From contig JAURNA010000143.1 in the NCBI GenBank assembly GCA_030830385.1, positions 1-6,310 of the forward strand: a DNA stretch of 6,310 bases, read 5' to 3'. The translations under genes and the position numbers were made by a program. This document shows positions 1-6,310 of this stretch, piece after piece; the stretch's first letter is position 1; each line of letters begins with the position of its first letter. This stretch comes from Crocinitomicaceae bacterium. Its GTDB lineage: Bacteria; Bacteroidota; Bacteroidia; Flavobacteriales_D; Crocinitomicaceae. The notes under the pieces were generated by a model. That model worked only from the letters and a program-made list of their open reading frames with translations. It made no database searches and was not told where the DNA came from.

Positions 1-554
<554 letters not shown>

Positions 555-565
555 GCGAGAAAAAC

Positions 566-856
566 ATGCAACTGGAAATCATAACACCCGAAACGAAAAT
601 TTTCAACGGAGAGGCTAAAGCGGTTCAGTTTCCGGGAATGGAAGGATCGTTTCAGGTATTGAAAGGGCACGCGCCCATTATTTCAGCGCTTACCGAAGGA
701 GATGTGAAGATTGACCTCCCGTCGGCTTTCGAAGCGAACGAAGATACCAACCCCTTGATTAAAACAGACAAGTCTGACAACAAGGTCATTCGAGTGGGAA
801 TCAAGGGCGGAGTGATCGAAATGCAGAACGATCGAATCATCGTCCTTGCAGAATAA
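566..856 (+). CDS. atpC: F1 ATP synthase subunit epsilon, short form
   Basis: Central-stalk epsilon subunit, which binds gamma and helps couple F1 to the FO rotor. The 96-residue product has the N-terminal beta-sandwich signatures: an LEIITPETKIF opening, GSFQVLKGHAPIISAL at about 27-42, and GGVIEMQNDRIIVLAE closing the domain at 81-96. The protein stops there. The C-terminal two-helix domain that inhibits ATP hydrolysis in longer epsilons (E. coli is about 139 aa) is absent, as is common in Bacteroidota. A polar stretch at about 52-73 (SAFEANEDTNPLIKTDKSDN) looks like an enlarged loop between two strands. The ATG at 566 is chosen because the family motif begins at the Met. No Shine-Dalgarno is visible; the upstream region is A-rich. 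It is the last gene of its transcription unit, with a terminator 20 bases downstream. Confidence 0.96.
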   Translation: MQLEIITPETKIFNGEAKAVQFPGMEGSFQVLKGHAPIISALTEGDVKIDLPSAFEANEDTNPLIKTDKSDNKVIRVGIKGGVIEMQNDRIIVLAE

Positions 857-875
857 GAACACAGTAGAGAAAACG

Positions 876-910
876 AAAGAGGGATTGGGGAACCAACTCC
901 CTCTTTTTTT
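876..910 (+). terminator. Intrinsic terminator after atpC
   Basis: AAAGAGGGA (876-884) pairs perfectly with TCCCTCTTT (898-906). The stem continues as TTGG (885-888) with CCAA (893-896) after a single bulged C at 897, and is capped by a GGAA tetraloop of the GNRA type. A T-run covers 904-910. This is a textbook rho-independent terminator on the + strand, and it separates the ATP synthase genes from uppS. Confidence 0.93.
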
Positions 911-945
911 GTTAAACAACGTTAAGTGTAACGCGCCTGAATTAG

Positions 946-973
946 CGGAAATACGATAGTTTCCGTATCTTCG
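946..973 (+). promoter_or_regulatory. Putative uppS promoter with overlapping inverted repeats
   Basis: TATCTTCG at 966-973 matches the Bacteroidota -7 consensus TAnnTTTG at all but one defined base. It sits 16 bases before the uppS ATG, which would give a short leader of about 10-12 bases. A clear TTG/TTTG -33 element at the expected distance is not visible. Just upstream, and running into the box, are two interlocking dyads: CGGAAA (946-951) with TTTCCG (960-965), and ATACG (951-955) with CGTAT (964-968). They could be an operator or alternative hairpins. The promoter is inferred from the motif and from its position after a terminator. Confidence 0.55.
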
Positions 974-989
974 TTGAATATTGTCCTGA

Positions 990-1739
990 ATGGGTATTTT
1001 AGAGAAGATAGATAAAGAAAACGCACCGAAACACATCGCCATTATTATGGACGGAAACGGTCGCTGGGCTCAACGCCAGGGGCAGGACCGTCTATTTGGT
1101 CATAACTTCGGGGTGGAATCCGTTCGTGAAGCTTTGAAAGCAGCCCAGGAACTAGGAACGAAGTTCCTCACACTTTACGCATTCTCCACGGAAAACTGGA
1201 ATCGGCCACAAGAAGAAGTCAACGGCATCATGAACCTATTGGTGGACACCATCTCCAACGAAGTTGACGAGTTGCACAAAAGCAATGTAATCATTGCAAC
1301 GATCGGAGACCTCGCAGGCTTACCTGAACGATGCCAAGAAGAAATGACCGCAGCCTGCGAACGTACAAAGAACAATACAGGCATTCAACTCAACCTCGCA
1401 TTGAACTACAGCGCAAAATGGGAACTGGTGAATGCAACCAAATCCATAGCAAGACGCGTTATGGAGGGAAAGATGAAGATTGAAGACATAGACAACAAAG
1501 CGATCGAACAAGAATTGTCCACGAATTCCATCCCCGATCCGGAACTGTTGATTCGTACAAGCGGAGAACACCGGATCAGTAATTTTTTACTCTGGCAAAT
1601 CGCATACTCTGAGTTCCATTTTACCGATGTACTCTGGCCGGATTTCAAAAAAGACGATTTGTTCAAAGCCGTTTTGGATTATCAGTCACGCGAACGACGC
1701 TTCGGATTGGTATCCGCACAATTGGAAAACAAAGCATGA
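990..1739 (+). CDS. uppS: Undecaprenyl diphosphate synthase (cis-prenyltransferase)
   Basis: Condenses isopentenyl diphosphate units onto farnesyl diphosphate to make C55 undecaprenyl diphosphate, the lipid carrier for peptidoglycan and other surface glycans; soluble or at the inner face of the membrane. The 249 residues match the usual family length. HIAIIMDGNGRWAQ (15-28) carries catalytic Asp21. Arg34 and His38 lie in RLFGHNFG. LTLYAFSTENWNRP is at 60-73. RTSGEHRISNF (189-199) gives the diphosphate-binding Arg189, Arg195 and Ser197, and Glu208 in QIAYSE is the Mg2+ ligand. By motif alignment these match E. coli D26, R39, H43, R194, R200, S202 and E213. The common NYGGR motif reads NYSAK (139-143). 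A TGA immediately precedes the ATG in frame, so no longer start is possible. No Shine-Dalgarno is seen. The stop overlaps the bamA start. Confidence 0.97.
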   Translation: MGILEKIDKENAPKHIAIIMDGNGRWAQRQGQDRLFGHNFGVESVREALKAAQELGTKFLTLYAFSTENWNRPQEEVNGIMNLLVDTISNEVDELHKSNVIIATIGDLAGLPERCQEEMTAACERTKNNTGIQLNLALNYSAKWELVNATKSIARRVMEGKMKIEDIDNKAIEQELSTNSIPDPELLIRTSGEHRISNFLLWQIAYSEFHFTDVLWPDFKKDDLFKAVLDYQSRERRFGLVSAQLENKA

Positions 1740-4303
1740 TGCTAAGAAACATATTGGTAATGGCGGCGACACTGTTGGTGTCAATTAGTGTCATTGCTCA
1801 AACTACTTCGGAACCGACCGGTACAGACAACCTGGATTTTAGCTTCCTGAGTCCTCAGAAATACGAAATCGGACCCATCCGCGTGGAGGGAGCCGAGAAT
1901 TTTGACCACAACGCCATCAAACTCATTGCTGGCATTCGATCCGGGCAAACCATTCAGATTCCGGGAGAACAGATTTCCGAGGCGATTAACAATCTTTGGA
2001 ACGAAGGCCTGTTTTCCGATGTTGAAATCAGAGCCGAAAAAGAAATTGCAGGAATTATCTATCTGGTGATTCGCGTAGCGCCGAGACCCAAACTTTCACG
2101 CTTCCGCTTTCGTGGCGTAAACCGCAGAGAAGCCGATAAGATTCGCGAAGAAATTGACCTGTTCACAGGAAAAACAATCACCGAAAACCTCATTTTCGCC
2201 ACCGAATCTCGAATCAAAGGGTATTTCCGTGAAAAAGGATACTATTCCGTAGGAGTCGACATCCTTCGATCACGGGATTCACTCATCAACAACTCTGAGC
2301 TTTTCACGATCGATATCGATAAAGGCAAGAAAGTCAAAATTCAAGACATCGCGTTCTACAACTCGGAAACCCTGCCGGATTGGAAGCTCCGATTTGCCAT
2401 GAAGGATACAAAACAGAAGAGTCTGTGGCGATTCTTCAAGCGATCGAAATTTACTCAGTCGGCTTATCAGCGTGACAAGAATACGATAATTGGAAAATTG
2501 AATGGTGTGGGACTGCGGGATGCAGAAATCAAAATGGACACCGTTTATAACCTTGACGAAAAGAACCTCCAGATTGAGATGACCCTTGACGAAGGGGGGA
2601 TTTATTATTTTGGAGATGTTGAATGGATCGGAAACATGAAGTTCAGAAGCTCTTTCCTCGATACGGTCTTGGGAATTGAGCGCGGTGAAATTTACGACAA
2701 GGATCTGTTGGAGCAGCGCTTATTCATGAGTCCGGATGGACGTGATATTTCCTCACTGTACATGGACCGTGGTTATCTGTTCTTTCAGGTCATTCCCGTT
2801 GAGACGAGCGTGATCGACAACCACATCAACTACCAAATGCGGATCATCGAAGGGAAGCAGGCACGGGTGCGAAATGTGATCATCAAAGGAAATACAAAGA
2901 CCAGCGAGCACGTAATCCGTCGTGAAATCCGAACGAAACCCGGAGATTTATTCAATCGAAACGACATCATTCGTACCCAGCGTGAATTGGCGCAGTTGGG
3001 GTATTTCAACGAACAGGCCTTTCAGGTAAATCCAATTCCGAATCCGCAGGATGGTACGGTAGATATTGAATACATCGTTGAGGAGAAATCGTCAGATCAA
3101 ATTGAACTTTCCGGAGGTTACGGAGGCCAGGGTGTTACGGGACGTGGAACGCTGATCGGAACGCTGGGGTTGACCTTCAACAACTTTAGTGCGCGCAAGT
3201 TCTTTGACTTAGATGCATGGACGCCGCTTCCGGCCGGAGATGGACAGCGACTCTCGATTCGTGCACAAACCAACGGACGATTCTACCAGGGATACAACTT
3301 CTCATTCACGGAACCATGGCTGGGCGGTAAAAAACCGAATTCACTCTCGTTCTGGATGAACCATACAGCACTTTCTCAAAACGGATTGCAGAAAACCAAC
3401 CCCGATTATGCAGGACTGTCCATTACCGGAACAGGAATCGGATTGGGTAGAAGAAAGAAATTCCCGGATGATTACTTCCAGGCGTATTACGAATTTGCAT
3501 ACCAATACTACGACGTAGTAGACGATGTTCGTTTCGGACTTTTTACAAACGGATACGCAAACGACATCAGCTTTCAATACGTGCTGCATCGCTCGTCGGT
3601 CAGCTCTCCAATCTATCCGCAGAGTGGATCAAGCATCAAATTCACAACAAAAGCAACCCTTCCATATTCGTTTTTCGATGGGGTTGAGGATTACTCCGGA
3701 TTTTCCAACCAGGAACGTTACAGGTATCTTGAATACTACAAGTTTAAGTTGACAGGTGAGTGGTATTTACCATTGACGCGAGACGAAAAACTGGTCCTGA
3801 TGCCACGTGTTGGATTCGGATTCATGGGAGCTTACACACCATCGAAGGGACTTACGCCGTTTGACCGATTTACACTCGGAGGTAGTGGTTTGACAGGAAT
3901 CAACCAGATCGGAGGGCGTGAAATCATCGCATTGCGTGGTTACGAAGACAATGCATTGAGTTCGGCACAAGGTGATCCCCTGATTGCTAAGTACACGGTG
4001 GAACTTCGTTACCCAATTTCTCTGAATCCACAAGCAACGTTCTACGTCCTCGCATTCGCTGAAGCCGGAAACACATTCCCGTCGTTTGACCGATTCAATC
4101 CATTCAACGTAAAACGGTCAGTCGGAGGGGGTATTCGGGTATTCCTTCCCATGTTTGGTATGCTCGGACTTGACTACGGACTTGGATTCGACAAACTGGA
4201 CACATGGTCAACAGGCTTCCCGACGACCAACTCGATGATTGACGAGAAAGGATTCTATGGAAAACTCAATTTCACCCTTGGAATGAACCTCGGAGAACTG
4301 TAA
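1736..4303 (+). CDS. bamA: Outer membrane protein assembly factor BamA (Omp85 family)
   Basis: Core of the BAM complex, folding and inserting beta-barrel proteins into the outer membrane. The product is 855 aa. A signal peptide (hydrophobic 5-20) probably ends at SVIA|Q (21/22). Five POTRA domains follow at about 43-115, 118-197, 199-287, 290-374 and 376-450. Typical POTRA turns are NEGLFSDVEI, REKGYYSVGVD, MDRGYLFFQV and LGYFNEQAFQ. POTRA3 has a long basic segment (WRFFKRSKF, 231-239), which I associate with Bacteroidota BamA. The barrel spans about 455-855. It includes FSFTEPWLGGKKPNS and the loop-6 motif as LRGY (733-736; VRGF/VRGY in classical members). The last residues are NLGEL, without the usual terminal aromatic. 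Translation starts within the uppS stop (ATGA), so coupling is likely; a second ATG at 1739 is also possible. TamA is less likely given five POTRAs and the skp neighbours. Confidence 0.96.
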   Translation: MMLRNILVMAATLLVSISVIAQTTSEPTGTDNLDFSFLSPQKYEIGPIRVEGAENFDHNAIKLIAGIRSGQTIQIPGEQISEAINNLWNEGLFSDVEIRAEKEIAGIIYLVIRVAPRPKLSRFRFRGVNRREADKIREEIDLFTGKTITENLIFATESRIKGYFREKGYYSVGVDILRSRDSLINNSELFTIDIDKGKKVKIQDIAFYNSETLPDWKLRFAMKDTKQKSLWRFFKRSKFTQSAYQRDKNTIIGKLNGVGLRDAEIKMDTVYNLDEKNLQIEMTLDEGGIYYFGDVEWIGNMKFRSSFLDTVLGIERGEIYDKDLLEQRLFMSPDGRDISSLYMDRGYLFFQVIPVETSVIDNHINYQMRIIEGKQARVRNVIIKGNTKTSEHVIRREIRTKPGDLFNRNDIIRTQRELAQLGYFNEQAFQVNPIPNPQDGTVDIEYIVEEKSSDQIELSGGYGGQGVTGRGTLIGTLGLTFNNFSARKFFDLDAWTPLPAGDGQRLSIRAQTNGRFYQGYNFSFTEPWLGGKKPNSLSFWMNHTALSQNGLQKTNPDYAGLSITGTGIGLGRRKKFPDDYFQAYYEFAYQYYDVVDDVRFGLFTNGYANDISFQYVLHRSSVSSPIYPQSGSSIKFTTKATLPYSFFDGVEDYSGFSNQERYRYLEYYKFKLTGEWYLPLTRDEKLVLMPRVGFGFMGAYTPSKGLTPFDRFTLGGSGLTGINQIGGREIIALRGYEDNALSSAQGDPLIAKYTVELRYPISLNPQATFYVLAFAEAGNTFPSFDRFNPFNVKRSVGGGIRVFLPMFGMLGLDYGLGFDKLDTWSTGFPTTNSMIDEKGFYGKLNFTLGMNLGEL

Positions 4304-4331
4304 AACCCAACCCGATTCACAATAAATGTAT

Positions 4332-4339
4332 TAACTTCG
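4332..4339 (+). promoter_or_regulatory. Possible internal promoter box before first skp
   Basis: TAACTTCG fits the same TAnnTTCG pattern seen before uppS and murI, 23 bases ahead of the skp start, within the 59-base bamA-skp gap. No convincing -33 element is visible, and no terminator lies between bamA and skp. Readthrough from uppS-bamA is therefore equally plausible, with this as an extra promoter that raises chaperone expression. Confidence 0.35.
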
Positions 4340-4362
4340 CCGTTCGGCAGAAAACGATTCCT

Positions 4363-4878
4363 ATGAAAGCACTTATTTTAGCCGCCGTTTTGATTTTTGG
4401 CACAGGTTTTGTCTCTGCTCAGAAGTATGCGTATATCGACTCGGATTACATACTATCCGAAATGCCGGAATATGCAGAAGCGAAAGAAAAGTTGGATAAA
4501 CTGGCCGATCGTTGGACAAAAGAAATTGAGGAGCGCTACGAAGTTCTCCGAATGAAAAAAGAAAATTTTGCGCGCGAAGAGGTCATATTGCCTGACGAAG
4601 AGCGCAAAAAGCGACAGGAAGAAATCGACCAGTTGGAAACCGAAGCCATGCAGATGCAATCGACGCGTTTCGGAGTCAATGGAGATTACTTCCAAAAACG
4701 AAAAGAATTGATCAAACCGATACAGGATCGTGTGTTTGACGCAATGCAAACCGTCGCATCAAAACGGAATTACAGTTTCGTTTTCGATAAGGCCAATCAG
4801 AGCAATCTGGTGTATGCAGATCCAAAATTGGACTTGAGCAAGCAGGTTCTGAGAGAACTAGGTGTTAACGTTAAATAA
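4363..4878 (+). CDS. Skp/OmpH-like periplasmic chaperone, first copy
   Basis: Predicted periplasmic holdase of the Skp (OmpH) family, which in studied bacteria binds unfolded outer-membrane proteins as a trimer and delivers them towards BAM. The 171-residue product begins with a signal peptide (hydrophobic 3-17, probable cleavage VSA|Q at 19/20). The family opening YAYIDSDYILSEMPEY (22-37) follows, then a long charged, helical, probably coiled-coil segment (about 38-132) rich in Glu and Lys. The closing beta-strand region is NYSFVFDKANQSNLVYADPKLDLSKQ (136-161, shown in parts: NYSFVFDK and LVYADPKLDLS). It lies 59 bases after bamA and 68 before a paralogue, an order frequent in Bacteroidota. 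Identity with the second copy is low, so this is not a recent duplication. No Shine-Dalgarno is evident. Function as a true Skp is inferred from family and context. Confidence 0.93.
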   Translation: MKALILAAVLIFGTGFVSAQKYAYIDSDYILSEMPEYAEAKEKLDKLADRWTKEIEERYEVLRMKKENFAREEVILPDEERKKRQEEIDQLETEAMQMQSTRFGVNGDYFQKRKELIKPIQDRVFDAMQTVASKRNYSFVFDKANQSNLVYADPKLDLSKQVLRELGVNVK

Positions 4879-4946
4879 GTAAAACAACAAACCGAGACCC
4901 AAGCACCCGAAAAATGAACGGAGCAAGGGCGACTAAAAAGAAAAAA

Positions 4947-5435
4947 ATGAAGAAGTTTTTACTCGCAATCGTACTCGTATTAAGTGCAGGAGCATCTATG
5001 GCTCAAAACAAAATTGCTCACATCAATACACAGGCAGTCCTGGATACGATGCCGGAGCGTATCGAAGCCATCGAGAGTTTGCAGAAATTCGAAACAGCAG
5101 GAATTCAGGAATTGAAAGAAATGCAAGCTGACCTCCAGGCGGCATATGAGTATTACGAGGCGAACGTCAACGATTGGTCGCCGGTAATCCGTAAAATCGA
5201 AGAAGATAAAATCGGAAAGAAAGAGCAGGCATTTCAAGAGCGCCAACGATCTTTGGACGCTGAGATGCAAGCGTATTCGAACGAATTGAATGCCCCGATT
5301 CTGGAGAAAGTTCAAAAGGCAGTTGAATCCGTTGCGAAGGCCAAAAAGTTTGATTACGTAGTCGATGCATCCGTGATGCTTTACGCGAATGGAGAAGACA
5401 TTACAGACGCCGTAATTACAGAGGTACTTAAGTAG
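4947..5435 (+). CDS. Skp/OmpH-like periplasmic chaperone, second copy
   Basis: Second Skp-family protein of 162 residues. The signal peptide MKKFLLAIVLVLSAGASMAQ has probable cleavage after Ala19. The opening strand is KIAHINTQAVLDTMPE (22-37). A long helical, charged region covers about 38-133, and the C-terminal FDYVVDASVMLYANGEDIT (135-153) is close to the classical Skp ending, more so than the first copy. The start at 4947 is preferred over an in-frame ATG at 4914, because the later start gives a standard signal peptide and is preceded by an A-rich tract; the earlier one would add eleven residues, including four consecutive lysines. The gene lies directly after its paralogue and is followed by a terminator, so it ends the envelope operon. 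The pair may form homo- or heterotrimers, which the sequence cannot show. Confidence 0.93.
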   Translation: MKKFLLAIVLVLSAGASMAQNKIAHINTQAVLDTMPERIEAIESLQKFETAGIQELKEMQADLQAAYEYYEANVNDWSPVIRKIEEDKIGKKEQAFQERQRSLDAEMQAYSNELNAPILEKVQKAVESVAKAKKFDYVVDASVMLYANGEDITDAVITEVLK

Positions 5436-5460
5436 TCTCTCTCACTCACCAAGAATTTTT

Positions 5461-5487
5461 AAGAGCACCCATGAGGTGCTCTTTTTT
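5461..5487 (+). terminator. Intrinsic terminator after the skp pair
   Basis: AAGAGCACC (5461-5469) and GGTGCTCTT (5475-5483) form a perfect nine-pair stem with a five-base loop (CATGA), followed by a T-run to 5487. The hairpin starts 26 bases past the skp stop. There is no A-run on the other side, so it acts on the + strand only. It closes the uppS-bamA-skp-skp unit. Confidence 0.93.
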
Positions 5488-5518
5488 GTTCAATCAAGCC
5501 GTGAAATCCGTACTTTCG
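5485..5518 (+). promoter_or_regulatory. Putative murI promoter overlapping the terminator T-run
   Basis: TTTG at 5485-5488, the end of the terminator T-run, and TACTTTCG at 5511-5518 fit the Bacteroidota -33 (TTTG) and -7 (TAnnTTTG, one mismatch) elements, with a 22-base spacer at the upper end of the accepted range. The surrounding TCCGTAnnTTCGTT closely matches the box before uppS (12 of 14 bases). The -7 box ends only 5 bases before the murI ATG. Inferred from motif and position; no direct evidence of a transcription start. Confidence 0.5.
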
Positions 5519-5523
5519 TTTCC

Positions 5524-6310
5524 ATGGGACCAATAGGTGTATTCGACTCCGGTTATGGTGGTTTGACCATTCTCAAGGATATACGCGAAGTATTGCCGGA
5601 ATACGATTTTCTCTACCTGGGAGACAACGCACGTGCACCCTATGGAACCCGCTCCTTTGATATTGTTTATGAACACACCCTTGAGGCAGTTCAGGAACTC
5701 TTCAACAGAGGTTGTCACCTCGTAATTCTTGCCTGCAATACGGCTTCTGCAAAAGCACTTCGCACCATTCAGCAGAAGGACCTGTCAACTATTGATCCCG
5801 ATAGAAGAGTATTGGGGGTAATTCGTCCCAGTACAGAAATTCTGGGTAGCATGACCCGCTCAGATGCCGTGGGAATTCTCGCTACGGAAGGTACGGTTCT
5901 CTCGGATTCGTATAGCATCGAATTGAATAAGTTCTCTCCGAAGACGAAGGTATATCAACAGGCCTGTCCCCTGTGGGTTCCACTCATTGAAAACAAAGAG
6001 TACGATACCGAGGTCGGTCATTCCTTCATTCGACAAGATGTGCAATCCCTGCTTGATCAAGATCCGGAAATCGATACAATACTCCTGGGCTGTACACATT
6101 TTCCCATCCTCAGAGAGTACATCCAAAGTATTGTTCCGGAGGGCATAAGCATAGTGGAGCAGGGAAAAATCGTAGCAAACAGCCTGGTTGACTATTTGAA
6201 CAGGCATCCGGAAATCAACGAGAAGTGCAGTAAAACAGGCAAAATTCAATTTCTAACAACAGAGAACGCAACCACCTTCAACGAATATGCGTCTGAATAT
6301 ATGAACGAAA
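5524..6310 (+). CDS. murI: Glutamate racemase (cut by right edge)
   Basis: Cofactor-independent cytoplasmic racemase converting L- to D-glutamate, the residue added by MurD to the peptidoglycan stem peptide. The frame is open from ATG 5524 through 262 codons to the window end without a stop. Family members are usually about 260-285 aa, so little is missing. Key motifs are IGVFDSGYGGLTIL (4-17) with Asp8 and Ser9; GDNARAPYG (33-41), where Thr is more usual than the Asn; ACNTASA (70-76) with catalytic Cys71; and GCTHFP (189-194) with the second catalytic Cys190 and His192. GVIRPSTE (98-105) is a variant I associate with Bacteroidota. The start is set by the family opening a few residues after Met. 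No Shine-Dalgarno is seen. It follows the envelope operon behind a terminator and probably has its own promoter. Confidence 0.97.
   Translation, partial: MGPIGVFDSGYGGLTILKDIREVLPEYDFLYLGDNARAPYGTRSFDIVYEHTLEAVQELFNRGCHLVILACNTASAKALRTIQQKDLSTIDPDRRVLGVIRPSTEILGSMTRSDAVGILATEGTVLSDSYSIELNKFSPKTKVYQQACPLWVPLIENKEYDTEVGHSFIRQDVQSLLDQDPEIDTILLGCTHFPILREYIQSIVPEGISIVEQGKIVANSLVDYLNRHPEINEKCSKTGKIQFLTTENATTFNEYASEYMNE

Noticed and set aside
652..1042. Minus-strand open frames across atpC and the uppS promoter
   Set aside because: They lie opposite well-supported + strand genes and a terminator, and their translations show no recognisable family or membrane pattern.
4339..4348. Small palindrome GCCGTTCGGC before the first skp
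   Set aside because: Only four pairs with a two-base loop and no T-run, too small to call a terminator or operator.
4914..4946. Upstream in-frame ATG extending the second skp by 11 residues
   Set aside because: It would add a lysine-rich leader before an already complete signal peptide; the start at 4947 gives a standard one. The longer form is not excluded.
4941..4947. Run of seven A at the second skp start as a slippage or frameshift site
   Set aside because: It lies at the start codon in an A-rich leader typical of the phylum, and no alternative frame product is supported.
5494..6249. Minus-strand open frames opposite murI
   Set aside because: The + strand frame carries all MurI catalytic motifs; the opposite frames are by-products of its codon use.

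Overview
The window reads as an ordinary chromosomal core-gene region from a member of the Bacteroidota, most likely Flavobacteriales (perhaps the Crocinitomicaceae/Cryomorphaceae side, but the sequence does not settle the family). The reasons are the gene order uppS-bamA-skp-skp-murI, Bacteroidota-style sequence signatures in BamA, the Skp pair and MurI, a short epsilon subunit, the lack of clear Shine-Dalgarno sequences, and TAnnTTCG boxes close to the Bacteroidota -7 promoter element. All genes are on the + strand.

Layout: (1) Positions 1-856 hold the 3' end of atpD (F1 ATP synthase beta, cut by the left edge) and complete atpC (a short epsilon), closed by a strong intrinsic terminator at 876-910. 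(2) A short promoter region (911-989) leads into uppS (990-1739), which overlaps bamA (1736-4303) by four bases. (3) Two tandem, divergent Skp/OmpH-like periplasmic chaperone genes follow (4363-4878 and 4947-5435), closed by a second intrinsic terminator at 5461-5487. (4) murI (glutamate racemase) begins at 5524 and runs off the right edge. It is an open frame of 262 codons, probably only a few residues short of complete.

How the genes work together: apart from the ATP synthase genes, this is a cell-envelope cluster. UppS makes the C55 lipid carrier for peptidoglycan and other surface polymers. BamA inserts beta-barrel proteins in the outer membrane. The Skp proteins are expected to escort unfolded outer-membrane proteins across the periplasm. 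MurI supplies D-glutamate for peptidoglycan. Intergenic gaps are all under 140 bases.

I found no mobile element, CRISPR array, tRNA or rRNA gene, and no clear sign of a new system. The points worth a second look are modest: three similar TAnnTTCG boxes upstream of uppS, the first skp and murI; a possible leaderless murI transcript; interlocking inverted repeats at the uppS promoter; a BamA C-terminus without the usual aromatic residue; and an epsilon subunit lacking its inhibitory C-terminal domain but carrying a polar insert.
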